From Tolypocladium sp. Sup5 PDA-1 (taxonomy: Eukaryota; Ascomycota; Sordariomycetes; Hypocreales; Ophiocordycipitaceae), in assembly GCA_000750105.3 (NCBI GenBank), contig JPHH03000101.1:1-64000 (forward strand): a stretch of 64,000 nucleotides of DNA, written 5' to 3'. The translations under genes and the position numbers were made by a program. Below are positions 31,186-42,442 of this stretch, piece after piece (the first letter of the stretch is position 1; each line of letters begins with the position of its first letter). The notes under the pieces were generated by a model. The model saw only the letters and a list, made by a program, of their open reading frames with translations, was not told the origin of the DNA and searched no databases.

Positions 31186-31476
31186 ATGGACCAGACCAAG
31201 CTCCTCGAGGAGCACAAGGTGGCCGTCGCGCGCATCCAGAAGCAGGTCAAGTACTTCCACGACAACAAGAAGCACTTCCGCGTCTACCATGGCTCCACGA
31301 GCTCCACGCGCCCGCTGCAGTTCCAGCGCGACGCCATCGTCGACACCAGCAACATGGACCGCATCCTCCCCGTCAACCCCGACACCATGACGTTCCAGGC
31401 CGAGCCCAAGGTGCCCATGGACGCGCTTGCCGCCAACTGCCTCAAGCACAGCGTCGTATGCGCTAGCGGAGGCTAA
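31186..31476 (+). pseudogene. Truncated delta(24)-sterol-reductase-like FAD enzyme
   Basis: A well-formed start (tcaccATGG) is followed by MDQTKLLEEHKVAVARIQKQVK, then HDNKKHFRVYHGSTSSTRPLQFQRDAIVDTSNMDRILPVN and EPKVPMDALA..CLKHSVV. This is the N-terminal part of the PCMH-type FAD domain seen in fungal delta(24)-sterol reductase/DWF1-like proteins of about 500 aa. After about 90 residues, where the family continues into PPVVMEFPG, homology stops and an AT-rich sequence adds CASGG and a stop. The missing about 400 residues were not found downstream. It is a 5' fragment of a gene severed by an insertion or rearrangement. Confidence 0.75.
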
Positions 31477-31705
31477 CTAGCGCTAATAATAGCCCAGCGC
31501 TAATAATAGCTAGGCGCATAGTAGCTCTTAGGAATAGTAGCTTATTATAACAGGCGGGTTTACTCTCTTATAAAGGTTGCGTTACTAATATTATACACCT
31601 AGTAGTTAAATATTAGCGGATTATAGCTAATCTATACTCTTAGAGAGTATCTCTAAGTACTCTTTTACCTAGTCTCTAAGTATATATTATAAGTAAAAGT
31701 TACGA
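31456..31705. repeat. AT-rich insertion replacing the rest of the sterol-reductase-like gene
   Basis: Composition changes abruptly from GC-rich coding DNA to about 65% AT. It holds internal duplications (agcgctaataatag twice near 31480-31510) and many ctaata/tagtag motifs. The edges carry short inverted gtcgta / tacgac sequences. It resembles a small repeat or RIP-degraded transposon remnant. Confidence 0.55.
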
Positions 31706-32229
31706 CGGCTTGCCCGCCTCCGGAAATGGTGGTCTTGGCCCACCACATCCGGTGGTTGCCTCATCGGGCAATTCTCGGCCCCTCCATCGCTCGCTGCTTT
31801 TGCGCCGCCCATAAAACGGCGACGCCCCGCCATCTCCTGCCATGTACCCCCCGAGTGTCTTTTTCTCCCTCGGTTCCTGCACCGTACTTGATCATCCTCC
31901 CATCTACGCATCACCTCCCGCCTAGCACGACCATCGCAACAAGACAAAAACCATGACAGCACCTACGCTCAGGGCTGGAGTCTTCGGTCTTGTCATCTCT
32001 ACCACGATGCTGCCAACAGCTCGAGGCTTATTTACATCCCGTGGGCCGGCATGAGCCTGGAGCGCGACCACACCACCCCACCATCCTCCCTCTGCGAGTT
32101 GGAATCAACGCCCCGGTGTCTCGCGAACGGAAGAGCGCGGCCGAGTCGATGCGATTGGATGCCTTTCGCTGGGCTTTGTTCAAAATTACTGAAGGGGGCA
32201 AAAAGCGTCACAAGCAATGGTCTCGATTT
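31706..32229. other. Promoter-like segment with an orphan signal-peptide start
   Basis: A pyrimidine-rich stretch (31820-31940) leads to ATG 31952 with a good context (aaaaaccATG). The reading begins MTAPTLRAGVFGLVISTTML, a plausible secretion signal, but meets a stop after 34 codons. It looks like a promoter plus the first codons of a lost secreted-protein gene, or a short first exon. Not enough to call a gene. Confidence 0.35.
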
Positions 32230-34010
32230 TCCTCTACAGGCAAGCGGGGATGAGCATCTCGGATGCCTGTTTCCTGAACCGGCGTTGACGCCCCCTGCAT
32301 GGCGTATCTGCCTCACTTGTTACAACGCTCGGCGCTCTGCTGGTGATTCGAGAAGGGAAATGGGGGCGAAGCCTTAGCTTTCAGGGGGATGTCGACTTCA
32401 TGGGCAGAGCTGCCTCGTCATCGGGCCCGGTGCGACGGATGGAGGGCTGCTTCGGCCCAGGAAGATGTCGAGAGTACGACGCACCTGGAGCACAGCCGCG
32501 GGATGCATGGGAGACAATCGCTCCTCTCGCGCCTTCCAGGGGTGGCACAGGATCCTTTGCCAGCCAAGAATCCCTCCAAGAGACCTGGGACTTGTTGGGC
32601 CCCGCGTTGATTCGACCAACGAGTTACGTGTTCTTCCGGTCAGTCTGCCTCACCATCGAACGCATGATCAGGCCATTACGCGATGGATGGATCCTCAGCC
32701 TGCTCTTCACACGACAAGGACGGCTTGGCACGGACTTGCGAGCGGACATGCATCTGCAGGTGGTAAGATGAGGCAACGGCGATGATGGCGAAGCGGTAGC
32801 GGAAGAGTGGATGGGCTCACACTTTGCCGAGCTTGGAGAAGGAGATCCTGGTCATCAATCCTGCCCGTTATGCCACAAGATACGGGCTCGATCTCGCGAA
32901 CTGCGCGAGCTTGTTGCCGCAATGGGATCGATTCCTCAATCATGCTGATTATGATCCAAGTCACGGCAACGCCGCAGCCGAGCGCTCAAACGAAATCACG
33001 AAGGGGGTGGGGAGCGAGACGCCAGTCACGCTACAGGTTTTCCGCGGCATAATTCATCCCGATGCCTCAACTTCCTCGGACGAAGTGGATGGGTATCCCG
33101 GGTGCTGGCTTCATGCACCGGCGTTGACATTCCCCTGCGTGTCCTATTTGCCTCTCTTGGCAAATATCGGGCGCTCTGTCGGGGACTCGTAACGGTCTAT
33201 TGATACGAGCTGGACCTGGTCAGAGAAGGTGAGGCCTTGGTTGTCAGGGGTATGCTGCCGCGGTAGCGAGGCCGTATCGACATTGGCATCAACGTGGTGC
33301 CACAGGTGGACAGTTGCTCCGTGCCAGAGACATTCCGGGAGTTTGAGACAGCTGGCACAGAGTCAGCAGCCCCCTAACGCCGATCCTAAGACCCATACTC
33401 AACTGTTGGCCTGGACATATGGGAGACGCAAACGCACCCCTATCCTCGTGGCTCTCCCAGCCCTCCCAGCTGCCTTCTTGGGGTAGCACAGGAACCTTTG
33501 CCAGGCAAGGCTTTTCCCCAGCAGGCATGGATCCTGTTTGTCCTGCGTGTTGCCTCCACCGCCTGCACGATGGTGACGCCGAACGTGGTTCTCATTACGT
33601 GGACGCACTGTCAACGCGCTCAAGGACAGATATGCACGGACTTGCGAGTGCTTGCTGAAGGTGGGTACGATGAGGCAAGGGCGATGATGGCAAAGCGGTA
33701 GCGGAAGAGATGATGGGCTCGCCATTAGTCGACATTGAAGCACACGGCCCCCGGCTAACAAGCCTACCACAAGACGCGAACTGGACCTCATGATCAAGGG
33801 CGCGAGCTGGTTACGATACTGGGATTGACTCTCGAATCTTCCTAGCCATGGTCCAAGGCACGACAAGTCCGCAGCACCGAGCTGATCACGTTTGACCTCA
33901 GATGTAGGAATCTGGATCACGATGGGGTGAGAGGCGCAAATCATTCACATGCTCGTCGTCAGCATGCTGGCAGTTTTCCGTGGCACGAATCACCCCGATA
34001 CATTAGCACA
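32230..34010. repeat. Diverged tandem repeat, period about 0.85-0.93 kb
   Basis: Several blocks recur in order about 840-930 bases apart: gcaccggcgttgac (33116) resembles gaaccggcgttgac (32276); gatgaggcaacggcgatgatgg (32767) resembles gatgaggcaagggcgatgatgg (33669), both followed by cgaagcggtagcggaagag-like sequence; tggcacaggatcctttgccag (32543) resembles tagcacaggaacctttgccag; caggttttccgcggca (33035) resembles ggcagttttccgtggca. Roughly two to two and a half copies, heavily diverged, with no long conserved frame. Likely an old duplicated non-coding or dead-gene unit. Confidence 0.55.
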
Positions 34011-34908
34011 GCCTGTTGCATTAGCGTCAGACTGGACCGGGTCGTGGCTGATCCTTGGGCAGCTGACCCGGCGCAAAGCAGTTCGGGATGGCGCTATCAA
34101 CGTCGATTCAAGTGTGACTTAGTCGGGCCTTCTATGGACAAACCCGCTGGATGCAACAATCCTACCTTGGTCTGGCGGCATTTATGCTCGCACTTGCGAG
34201 GACGCTGGGATGTTCCCGGTTTCAGGGGCTCTTGCCGGGTGCAACCAACGACGCCATGGGATGCTGCCTTGGCCATCAGCCTCTCGTTCAAAGCCGTGTC
34301 CAATACGTACAAGCGGAGGGGCAGTGATGTTTATGCCACCGTTCCGCGCTTGAGTCGAGCTACCTTCCCTGAATAGACATGAACGCGCGTCTCTGTCAGC
34401 CCAGGGGTCGGTCGACGGTGAGCCCGGCAAGTCAAACACCGATGTATTGCGAATTGGAGGCAGTCCACCTGCGCATGGCGGTCTCGAGCGGCTCGGTCAA
34501 GTCGGTCGGCCCGGATCTCTTGGTTGCAACGCCGCGAAGCCTTCGCCATTGATCATACGTTGCAATTGGATCCAAATGAGAAAAGGGGAGGGTCAGCTCC
34601 GTGTCATTCCGAGAGAGCTGAGCTGAGCATCCCAGGGGTCGGATTGGTACCTCGGAGAAGAAGGGAAGAGGCCGATGGGAGGGTGACTGACATGGGAGCC
34701 GCCTGGACATACGGCTTTCTTCTTTTGGCCTGACTTGCTAATTCCGTGGTCGCTTCATAGCCCCTTACCGCTGGAAGTCGAACTGGCAACCGCGAGCGGG
34801 AGGTTGGCCACTGCATAAATGGGAACGGCCGCCCGTCCCTCTTCGTACCTCACTCCTTGTTATTCACCTCCGATCACAAGACACCAACAGCTCCAGCTTC
34901 CTTGCGCT
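34011..34908. other. Non-coding stretch before the Myb-like gene
   Basis: No conserved frame. The last about 100 bases (cactccttgttattcacctccgatcacaag) look like the 5' leader of the gene starting at 34909. Confidence 0.35.
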
Positions 34909-36744
34909 ATGGCTGCTCCCTTGAAGTTCAAACCATATGTTCCCGTACCGCAAAGGCCGCGAAAGCCGAAGCACACAGCTCCAGCGTCCAGATGGCATCA
35001 AAGGGATGTCGCGCTACCAGGATTTCGAGATGATGGTCAAGCGTCTCAATCCATTACGGAAGGCTTGCAGATGAACGGTATGTCGCAGAAAGGAGCCCCC
35101 TTTAGAAAGCTTGACTCGCAGCTAACATGCCAGAGACCTGGAGGATGTGATGACGGTCGACCTGACAGGCCTCGATTGGTCCGACGACATGCAGTCCGTT
35201 AGGCAGCTCGTGGAAATGCGTACGACATCCAATTCGGGTGGCAATGAAGTCCGAGAACATTCGAGTACTTCATTGAGTCTGGCACCCCAACTGTCCCTTG
35301 CAGCTGAGACACCGGAGGTAAACCCAGGCGATTCCCAGAACCAAGGTAACCACCTCTTGATACATTTGTGCAAGAGGCGAGACTGACAGAACAAACACCA
35401 GGTTCTGTAATTATCGCGGAAGATGACCAGGACACAGAGTTCGGTGGGATGTCTCCGACGTTGATGGACCCAGCCTCTCCAGCAACAGTCTTGGAACCTA
35501 CCGTAGACGGTGTCGATGATGCGGCACAGGCAGCGTTGACCCATCCCAGTGCTGGTACCGCCATGCAGTCGCCAGGCCTTTTGAGGCCCGGCCTTGACCA
35601 GCGCGGAGATTGGGGCGGAGATCGGGGCGAAGCTTCTGTTTCCTCGCCAGCTTTAAGCGCATCTGCTCCCGCACCCGATAATGCTGAAAGTCCATGTCTG
35701 GACGGCCTGCTTGATGATGATGCGGGCTTTCAGCGTTGGCTAGATGCAGGCCAACAGCAGGACACTCCGCCGATTCCCGAACGGATGAAGCGATTGCTGG
35801 GGGACTGTCAAGATGGCAGTGGCTTTGATGATCGACGAGAAGCGAAGCGACCGAGATGGGCCTCCGTTGCTGGAAGTGACACCAGGCTCCGTCAGCCAGG
35901 CGTTCGAAACTTTGCCTCAACACAAATCGGCAATGCGATTGATAATTCCTCTAGATCTTGCCGACTATTACCAACTCGCCATACCAGTGGCAATCACAAC
36001 AGCAACTGCGACGACGATCGGTTGGCCGTGGATGCTAATGCCCGCAACGTCATGGACAGCTCCCATTCAGCCACGGCTCAGCGTGGCGGTCCCATCAGTC
36101 CTCCTCCAAGCCATCGCTCCGACGGGAATGCTTTTTCTTCAAGTCAACCGTCAAGGCAAACCGCCTCTCGTCCATACGACGACGCGATAACAAGGCAATC
36201 TCCCAAGAACAGCACGCTGTGGTCGCCACCGGCCGGGAATCCTCCAACAGTACCGTTCACCGGAGCGCGAGAGATGGTACAAACAGGACAGTGCAAGTCA
36301 TGCGCGATATTTCGTGCAGCCCTCTTCGAAACCCTGTCATTACTGCACAATCCAGTGCCTAAGGACGTTTCGAGCAACGCATGGCACGGCCAACCCGTGA
36401 GCAACATCTTGACGCCGCGTTATAACCTACGTGGGCGATCGAAGGCTTCTAAAGGCGATTGCAAAGAGACTTCTAATGAAGGTTCTCTGGGTTGCATGGA
36501 CGAGGATTGCAGTTGCAGTGATGATGATATCTCTGGCAGCGACGACGACGAAGCAGCTTCCCTAAGCGTCAAAGGCAGAAGCAAAAAGGCGTTCACTAAG
36601 CGCCGCCGATGGTCCGAGCTGGAAGAAAGTCGGCTGATCGCATGGAAGAGGGAGAACCAGTCGGAGTCATGGATTGCTTCCAAGCTCAATCGGACAGTGT
36701 CGGCAGTCAAACAACAATGGCGCAAAATGGGTGCACAGCGATAG
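34909..36744 (+). CDS. Myb/SANT-like C-terminal domain protein
   Basis: Three exons (34909-35077, 35136-35345, 35402-36744) total exactly 574 codons, 573 aa. The acceptor of intron 1 must be the AG at 35135 to keep frame. Most of the protein is acidic, serine-rich and apparently disordered. The C-terminal about 55 residues (KRRRWSELEESRLIAWKREN, then SWIASKLNRTVSAVKQQWRK) show the spaced tryptophans and the helix-turn-helix pattern of a Myb/SANT-like DNA-binding domain. Before it come a cysteine-containing segment (GQCKSCAIFRAALFETLSLL) and PRYNLRGRSK. Probably nuclear. It precedes a similar-looking disordered gene (37840) in the same orientation. Role unknown; such genes are common in dispensable or repeat-rich fungal regions. 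Confidence 0.75.
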
Positions 36745-37839
36745 ATATCACCTAGGTCAGCTTCAATGTGTCTAGACACAAACGTTTTGCCTCCAGGTCC
36801 CGATAGGCACACCACTCTCGCCGCCCATTGGCTCGATGCCACCGTCCCCCTCCCAGACAGGTACCCGTATAAATAAACCAGCCTCCATCTTCGTCTAGCG
36901 TCATGTACTCTCGACTTCCACTCTCTTCCTTTCACCTCGGTCGGCTATCCCGGAGGTTCATCCTAGCTTCCTGGTTGACTGCATGCGCCAGCTCTTCTTG
37001 TCGCAAGCCCCTCATCACCGTCAGCGACATGACTTTCCTCTTTGTTTTATTGGCAGGGGGCTGTCAATCCCATCCCATCCACTCAGGCGCTGTGCTCTGG
37101 GCCTCGCACGCATCACTTTGAGACGAGCCGCCCTTACTGGGTCATGCCGCTCGGCATAGATCCGTTACAGGAACTCGAACGCGGCCGCCATCTAATGGCA
37201 AACGTGCCGCTTATGGCAGGCTGCGTCGTTCGCCGACCCGAAGCTCCTTCACGGCACGACGACTACCCGGCAACCGCCGACGCCCTCACAAGCTGAACGC
37301 CCCTCATCCGCCTTGGAGGTGGCATCAGAGAAGGGACCTAGGATGGAAACTTCGATACGAGGACCACAGCTTGCGACTGTCTCGGGCTGATGCATTCCGG
37401 CGCCCTGTGTCTTGAGGAACGGCATGACGACGGTTGACTCCTCTTTGCTTGACGTCCATGAAGCTTCGTGCGGGTTAAGCAAACATGTCAATCACGCTCG
37501 TATTCCAAAACGAGCCCAGATTGCATCGGTGGGATCAACCTCGAGAACGCCCACGGGTGCGGACACCTCATTCCAAGCGGACCTCGACGACGGGATCGAA
37601 GACCGAGGCCATGCAACAGGGCCCAGACAACCAACATGTGGAGTGTTAGGCTGACTTTGGATGCGCCGGCAGCAACGCCCCTGACGATCAAATCGACTCG
37701 ATCCGCGGCGAGATTGCTCTGAGGACTACGTCCGAAAAGCCTCGCGTCAATGTGGTTCGGCATGTGAATGATTGGCCGAGAAAGAGGAGCGGCGAGGGAC
37801 TGGGTCTAATGAGCGCCCTCAGCCCTTGAAGGCGCATCT
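36745..37839. other. Intergenic, no gene seen
   Basis: About 1.1 kb between two disordered nuclear-type genes. A plus-strand frame near 36903-37121 begins with a hydrophobic-looking stretch but has no family match and is not called. Confidence 0.4.
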
Positions 37840-39842
37840 ATGACGGAAAGCATAGGTGCTGAGGCAGAAGACCGCCCTGGCAACGAAGCAGCTGTGGAGG
37901 CCATGCTGAGCAACCTTGCGAACATAAAAGGCGCTCGTCGCCCAGAACATATCGGGACAAAACTTGTCGACGAACTTCTCATATCGCTCCTGACAACTTC
38001 GCTCTTCTTCCGACCTGCAAGAGGCACATACAACCGCAAAATGACTCGTTCAGTGGCACGTCACCATCAAAGCTCTTCGACTCCTCTACTATCGGCTAGC
38101 CGAGCGTGGGCTCTGGACGACGTGATATCAATTTCATCCGATTCTGAATCCGACACGGACGACGGTGACGAACGCGATGAAGATGACTGGCCATACGGTT
38201 CGCAGGTGGACGAGCCACATTCAGACGACTCGCTTCCGTCCATCTCAGCGATTGCGGCTTCCCTTGCTGGCAGCCAGAGGGCTTGCACGACGGGAACCGG
38301 TAAGCGGTTGCCAGGCAGGTGCGAGGATAGCAAAAGGCTAACAAAGATGCTAGAGAACCCAACGCAGGTACTTGATGGTGCTGATATTGCTGGCGACCCT
38401 GAGGGGTCGGTTTCATCGGCCACAGATAAGCCTCGTCGGGCAGCTGGGACGAGCTCAGGACGGTCCTTCTCTGTCCCAAGCAGCCCTGCTGAGTCCTCTT
38501 CTGGCCAGTTGCCTTCCATGCCAGCCATGCCTGTCTTTTCCAACGGAAATGAAGCGGCACAGGATCCTGATGCGACCGCTTACGGTCAAGACGACCTTTT
38601 GTCCACAATCGATTCCTTCCCTCCTTCCCTCCAGCCAACCCGAAGCATGACGCCACGCTACCGATGCGATGTCGAGGATGGCTATCATGGTGTGGCAGCT
38701 TCGCGCAGTGAAAGTGGCTTGGCCAGCGGCAAAGGCAGTTCATCCGCCACTACTATGAGGACCACCAACGAACCCCGCGACTTAACCGTTGGACAAAAAT
38801 GCTCAAATGAAGACGATGAAGGGCACTACCGAGCAACCGACGGTTTTCACCCCGTCGCCTCCCCCCCCATTTTGCCTCAGAGTGGTCAGACATTTGCCGA
38901 GGAGCGTCAGACTGTCATCGGCAACTCTTCGGCGAGCCAGCCTGATGGCAACGACGAAGATGGAAGGAGGCGTTCACACAGGCCACGTGTCGTTGGCAAC
39001 AGGCGCGATCTTCGTCCCCGCCCAGCCAAACGGAATCTCACTGGAGAAGGAATGGATGGTAGTGAGGATGAAAACGTGCCCGCACGCAAGCGTCGCAAGG
39101 CTGCGATCTCTGTCCGCAGGCCGCGTGATGCACAGCATGATCTCAAACCGCCTCGGAGACCGCGACCACACCATGCTAGGAAACAGAAGGAAAGCAGCAG
39201 CAATAAAGTCTCGTCTACGAACACAGAGGGGGCTGCGTACACTGCCCTCGCGAGCTACGAGGAATGGCCACTTTCCGATGCGGTGCTCAAATGTGTCCGA
39301 GACAATGGCACAGCGACGTTCGAACTGCAGTTCACATGGGCCACTACATGTGTGGAACATGCTCATCCAGACGATAAACATGCTTCAGGTCCATCAGCAG
39401 TCCTTCAATCGTTGAGGGAGAACAAGCGCCAGGTACTCAAGACCAGAGGAAAGAAACCCAGGGTGCTTGAGCAAGGTACGCGATTCTAGCCGTAGACCAA
39501 GGCTGAGGAGGGCGGTCAAGCTTACGTGTTATCGCAGGTGACCAAACCGAGTACCCCGTGAACCGAGTTCTTGCTCGATGGAGGAAGCATATCTTTCTCC
39601 TGGAAGGTGAGGATGGAATTACCTGGTGGCAGCGACGGAGACACATTAACGTGGAGCTGATTGAGGACTTTGAGAAAACCTACGACGGTTTTGACAAGGA
39701 GGCTGTCGACATTCTAAAGGCAAGCAGGGGAAGATTTTTTGTACGCTGGCAAGGTCGTCCGGCGAGGGAGGACTCTTGGGTGCACGAGAAGTTCATGAGC
39801 AAGAGATATATCGAAGAATACGGGGCAGAGAATGCAGGATAA
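37840..39842 (+). CDS. Chromodomain-like C-terminal protein, mostly disordered
   Basis: Two exons (37840-39475, 39538-39842) spliced in phase 1 give 646 aa; the in-frame ATG at 38041 (MTRSVARHH) could be the true start, giving 579 aa. The N-terminal two thirds is low-complexity and acidic/Ser-rich (DDVISISSDSESDTDDGDE), with basic patches (RPRPAKRN, PARKRRKAA) that may be nuclear localisation signals. The C-terminal part (VNRVLARWRKHIFLLEG, then GRFFVRWQGRPAREDSWVHEK and KRYIEEY) has the aromatic-cage-like spacing of a chromodomain (FxVRWxG...EDSW). It may bind modified histones or be derived from a retroelement integrase tail. The conservation of exact aromatic-cage residues is uncertain. 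Confidence 0.7.
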
Positions 39843-39916
39843 GCGCAGCTCAATAGTCCGAAATTGAAACTCAAAAGAAGATCTAACCCGCGAGCGGTAT
39901 GTCGCTCATGCCGCAT

Positions 39917-40217
39917 TCAGATTTCTCCAAGTTCCTGAGTTGGTCCTTCTCCTGCCTCTCCAGTGTCCTCGTTGAAGTCTTCCTCGTATTGCGAAATGCC
40001 ATTCTCTGTCAGGTAGTCCTTCGCTTCAGCTAGTGTCACGAACCCTTTGAACGTCGCATTCGGGAACCCCTTGACGAGAGGCTGGACCCGGACCCTGACA
40101 AGTTCAGCCGTCGGCTACAAGAACACACAGCGCTAGAGGAACCTACCAGGAGGAGAAGATTGTTGCCATGCTGAGGTTGTGGCCCTTAATGACTGCATAG
40201 AAATTCTTCCTCGCCAT
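39917..40217 (-). CDS. Small single-domain RNase H1 N-terminal (viroplasmin-like) protein
   Basis: Two short exons (40217-40147 and 40094-39917) with a 52-nt intron (GTAGGT...GTCAG) give 82 aa. The spliced protein starts MARKNFYAVIKGHNLSMATI, passes through FSSW into VRVQPLVKGFPNATFKGF, and continues TLAEAKDYLTENG. This is the hybrid-binding domain at the N-terminus of RNase H1, also called the caulimovirus viroplasmin-like domain: the FYAV.KG start, the W, and GFP.A.FKGF....EA..YL. No RNase H catalytic domain follows; the chain ends with an acidic tail. The domain binds RNA:DNA hybrids or dsRNA. It is convergent with the chromodomain-like gene, 75 bases away. Each exon alone is too short to be noticed, but the splice is fully consistent. 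Confidence 0.75.
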
Positions 40218-40794
40218 ATTGCTGGAGATGTGAGTTCAAGCTTGAAGGAGATGGCAGTTCAAACTTCGAGAAGTGAGTATTTCCATGGCACAAGAGGTGA
40301 CAGACTGACTACATCGGGGACAGACGCAATTAATACGTCTAGACATAACACCCAATAAGATACCGCCACGTCGAATAATGAAAGCTGTCCCGTGCAGCAC
40401 GTAGTCAATATCAGAGACATGCGGGGTTGCCGAAATGCGGGAGGCCTGCCGCAGGTCAACCGTCTCTTTTCTGTCTGCCAATCAGGCCGATACTGGTCGT
40501 CCGGGCTGACGTGTGCTCCGCATATTGCACCAGCAGCGCTCAACACGAGGACTGCTGGTGGGAAAAGCATGAACCAACTGCATATCATGGCCCAATCACT
40601 TCCTGACACGCCAAAAGAGGCGCTTGCGTGCTGCGACTCGTGCCAGTTAAAGGCTATGAGAATGGCGATCACGTAGTTCGGGGCTCGAACGACAGAAACC
40701 CCGTTGCATACGGGCTGCCCGCCTCGATGCGCGGCCCGAACGGACGTGGGATGCTCCCCAGCCGCAGCTTCACATTAACCGCTTCAAGCGGTTA
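40218..40794. other. Intergenic, no gene seen
   Basis: A minus-strand frame (40259-40672) has hydrophobic stretches but no family resemblance and no good start context. Not called. Confidence 0.35.
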
Positions 40795-40960
40795 GTGGTA
40801 GTGGTAGTGGTAGTGGTAGTGGCAGTGGTCGAGGTTAGGGGCTTGTCAAGTACGGGCAGTAGCAGTGGCAGTAGCAGCGGCAGTAGTTGCGGCAATGGTT
40901 GTGGCAGTGGCAATGGTTGTGGCAGTGGCAGTGGCAATGATTGTGGCAGTGGTTGCAGTC
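40795..40960. repeat. G-rich GTAGTG / GGCAGT microsatellite
   Basis: The plus strand carries about five units of gtagtg (40795-40825), then about 100 bases of imperfect ggcagt/ggcaat/ggttgt units. A related short tract (gtggtagtagcggtggtagtgg) lies at 41078-41100. Runs of G-pairs could form quadruplex-like structures. Translation gives only Gly/Ser/Val repeats, so coding is unlikely. Confidence 0.85.
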
Positions 40961-41750
40961 CAGGGATTGCCCTGAGAGACCGCTGAGAGATAGGATCTCG
41001 ACCACTACTACATCCTGTCCCTCAGCAGTCCCTGAAGGCAGTTCCTAGATCCTAAGCTGGTCGAGTGAGTAGCGGCTGTGGTAGTAGCGGTGGTAGTGGT
41101 GCGTCGTAACCAAATTTGTAAACGCTACTGGTTCGTTGCTACTCCACCGTAACCACAACCACCCACCAAGGAATACCCTGCTGCACAACTGGACAGTCTC
41201 TCCAGGACCTGGAATCCGAGAATTGAGATCCGACCACGGGCAAGCCGGGCCAGACTTTGTCGTACTCACCCGCCTGCGACCGTGATAGTTTTCAGCCACC
41301 CAGCGACGCTGCCCTCGGCTCGTCGTCAGCGTGGTTCCTGCATGCACGATCTGCTCATGCACGATCTGCTCATGCGCGATGTACGCCCCCCCCCCACCAT
41401 CGCTGGGGCATCCATGCAATTCGCCATGTTCCCATGAGCCCCACTTACTAATTCACGACGAGCATTAGGCGAGCACCCCAGAGGAACTGTCCGACTCAAA
41501 AGACATTCCAAACTCTGGAGAACTGATCGCAGCCCCGTTAGAAAGCAGCCCGAGACGGGGGACGCGGTCGCGATTCGGCGTCGTCTTGCCCAACGAGACC
41601 TGCACGGCGTGCCATGCTTTCACCCATTTGAAGTCTCCTCCTGACGTACATCGACTACAGGCGCGTGACGCTGGCTTCTGCCGCTCCCAAACCAGACACG
41701 CCGACTTGCCAACAGGAGAAGTGGGCAGCGCAGATCCAAGACACGGTCTA
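40961..41750. other. Intergenic, no gene seen
   Basis: Contains a short near-tandem repeat, gcacgatctgctcat twice (41343-41372), and a C-run at 41388-41396. A minus-strand frame at 41465-41785 has no recognisable domain. Confidence 0.35.
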
Positions 41751-42225
41751 TCAACTGCACAGCGCGGTTCTATCAGGTGACGCACGCAATATTCTCGTTA
41801 TCTTCTCTGACTCAAATCCGAGCCGAGAAGCAAGAGAGGCGAATTCAAACAGGGCAGTCTCGTCTGCCTTCGTTCGCGCCTTCGCCAAAAGGTCTTTCTT
41901 TTGCGTGTCCGCGGGCAGGTCTCGATACATACGAAAGGCGGCCAGCCAGAGCTGTCGCATCCCGAGATCAAGTCGCGACGCGACGTCTCCTGCTGCCAAA
42001 CGCTGTCTCTGAAATTTGTACGACGCATCGATCGCTCTGCTGGTTTGCATGCGTAAACATGTCTTCCAGACGGCCTGCAATTAGCCTGAGCTGAGCCATA
42101 GGATTTTGTGGCGCATCGCGCCGCGTCAGCCACGCAATTCGAGCTAGCTCAGAATTCCTAGCCAGTTTTTGAGCTGACTCGACAAACCCAGCACAGACAC
42201 AGGTTGGTACAACTGTGACAGCCAC
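41751..42225 (-). pseudogene. Decayed fragment of a DUF3723-type gene
   Basis: Two minus-strand frames (41968-42225 and 41751-42080) carry consecutive pieces, LRLIAGRLEDMFTHANQQ and then LWLAAFRMYRDLPADTQKKDLL and FEFASLASRLGFESEKI. They align in order with the middle of the intact neighbour at 42443-45953 (LKLVADSIKRLLRLSS; LWLFALREYLEMPAEPEKKL; SEFASLAYKLGFRSEQI). The frame changes near 41990 and both ends are missing. It is a truncated paralogue in the same orientation, directly downstream of the intact gene. Confidence 0.8.
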
Positions 42226-42442
42226 ACAAGAAGCTGACCAACTATGGCCAGTACAAACGTCTTAGCCATGTTGCTTCCCAGCTTGCATTTGTTTTAGCTC
42301 TATTGTGCTAAGCATTTTTAATGCTGGCACACAGTACGTAGCTCCTCAATGGTCTAGCACGCTGAAGCTGGTTCACAATGGAGCTAACACATCGGAGCCA
42401 GGCTGCTCAGTGGCTAGGACAAACTGGCTGGCTCACAAAGAC

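Noticed and set aside
40795..40986. 63-codon plus-strand frame of Gly/Ser/Val repeats
   Set aside because: It is only the translation of a microsatellite.
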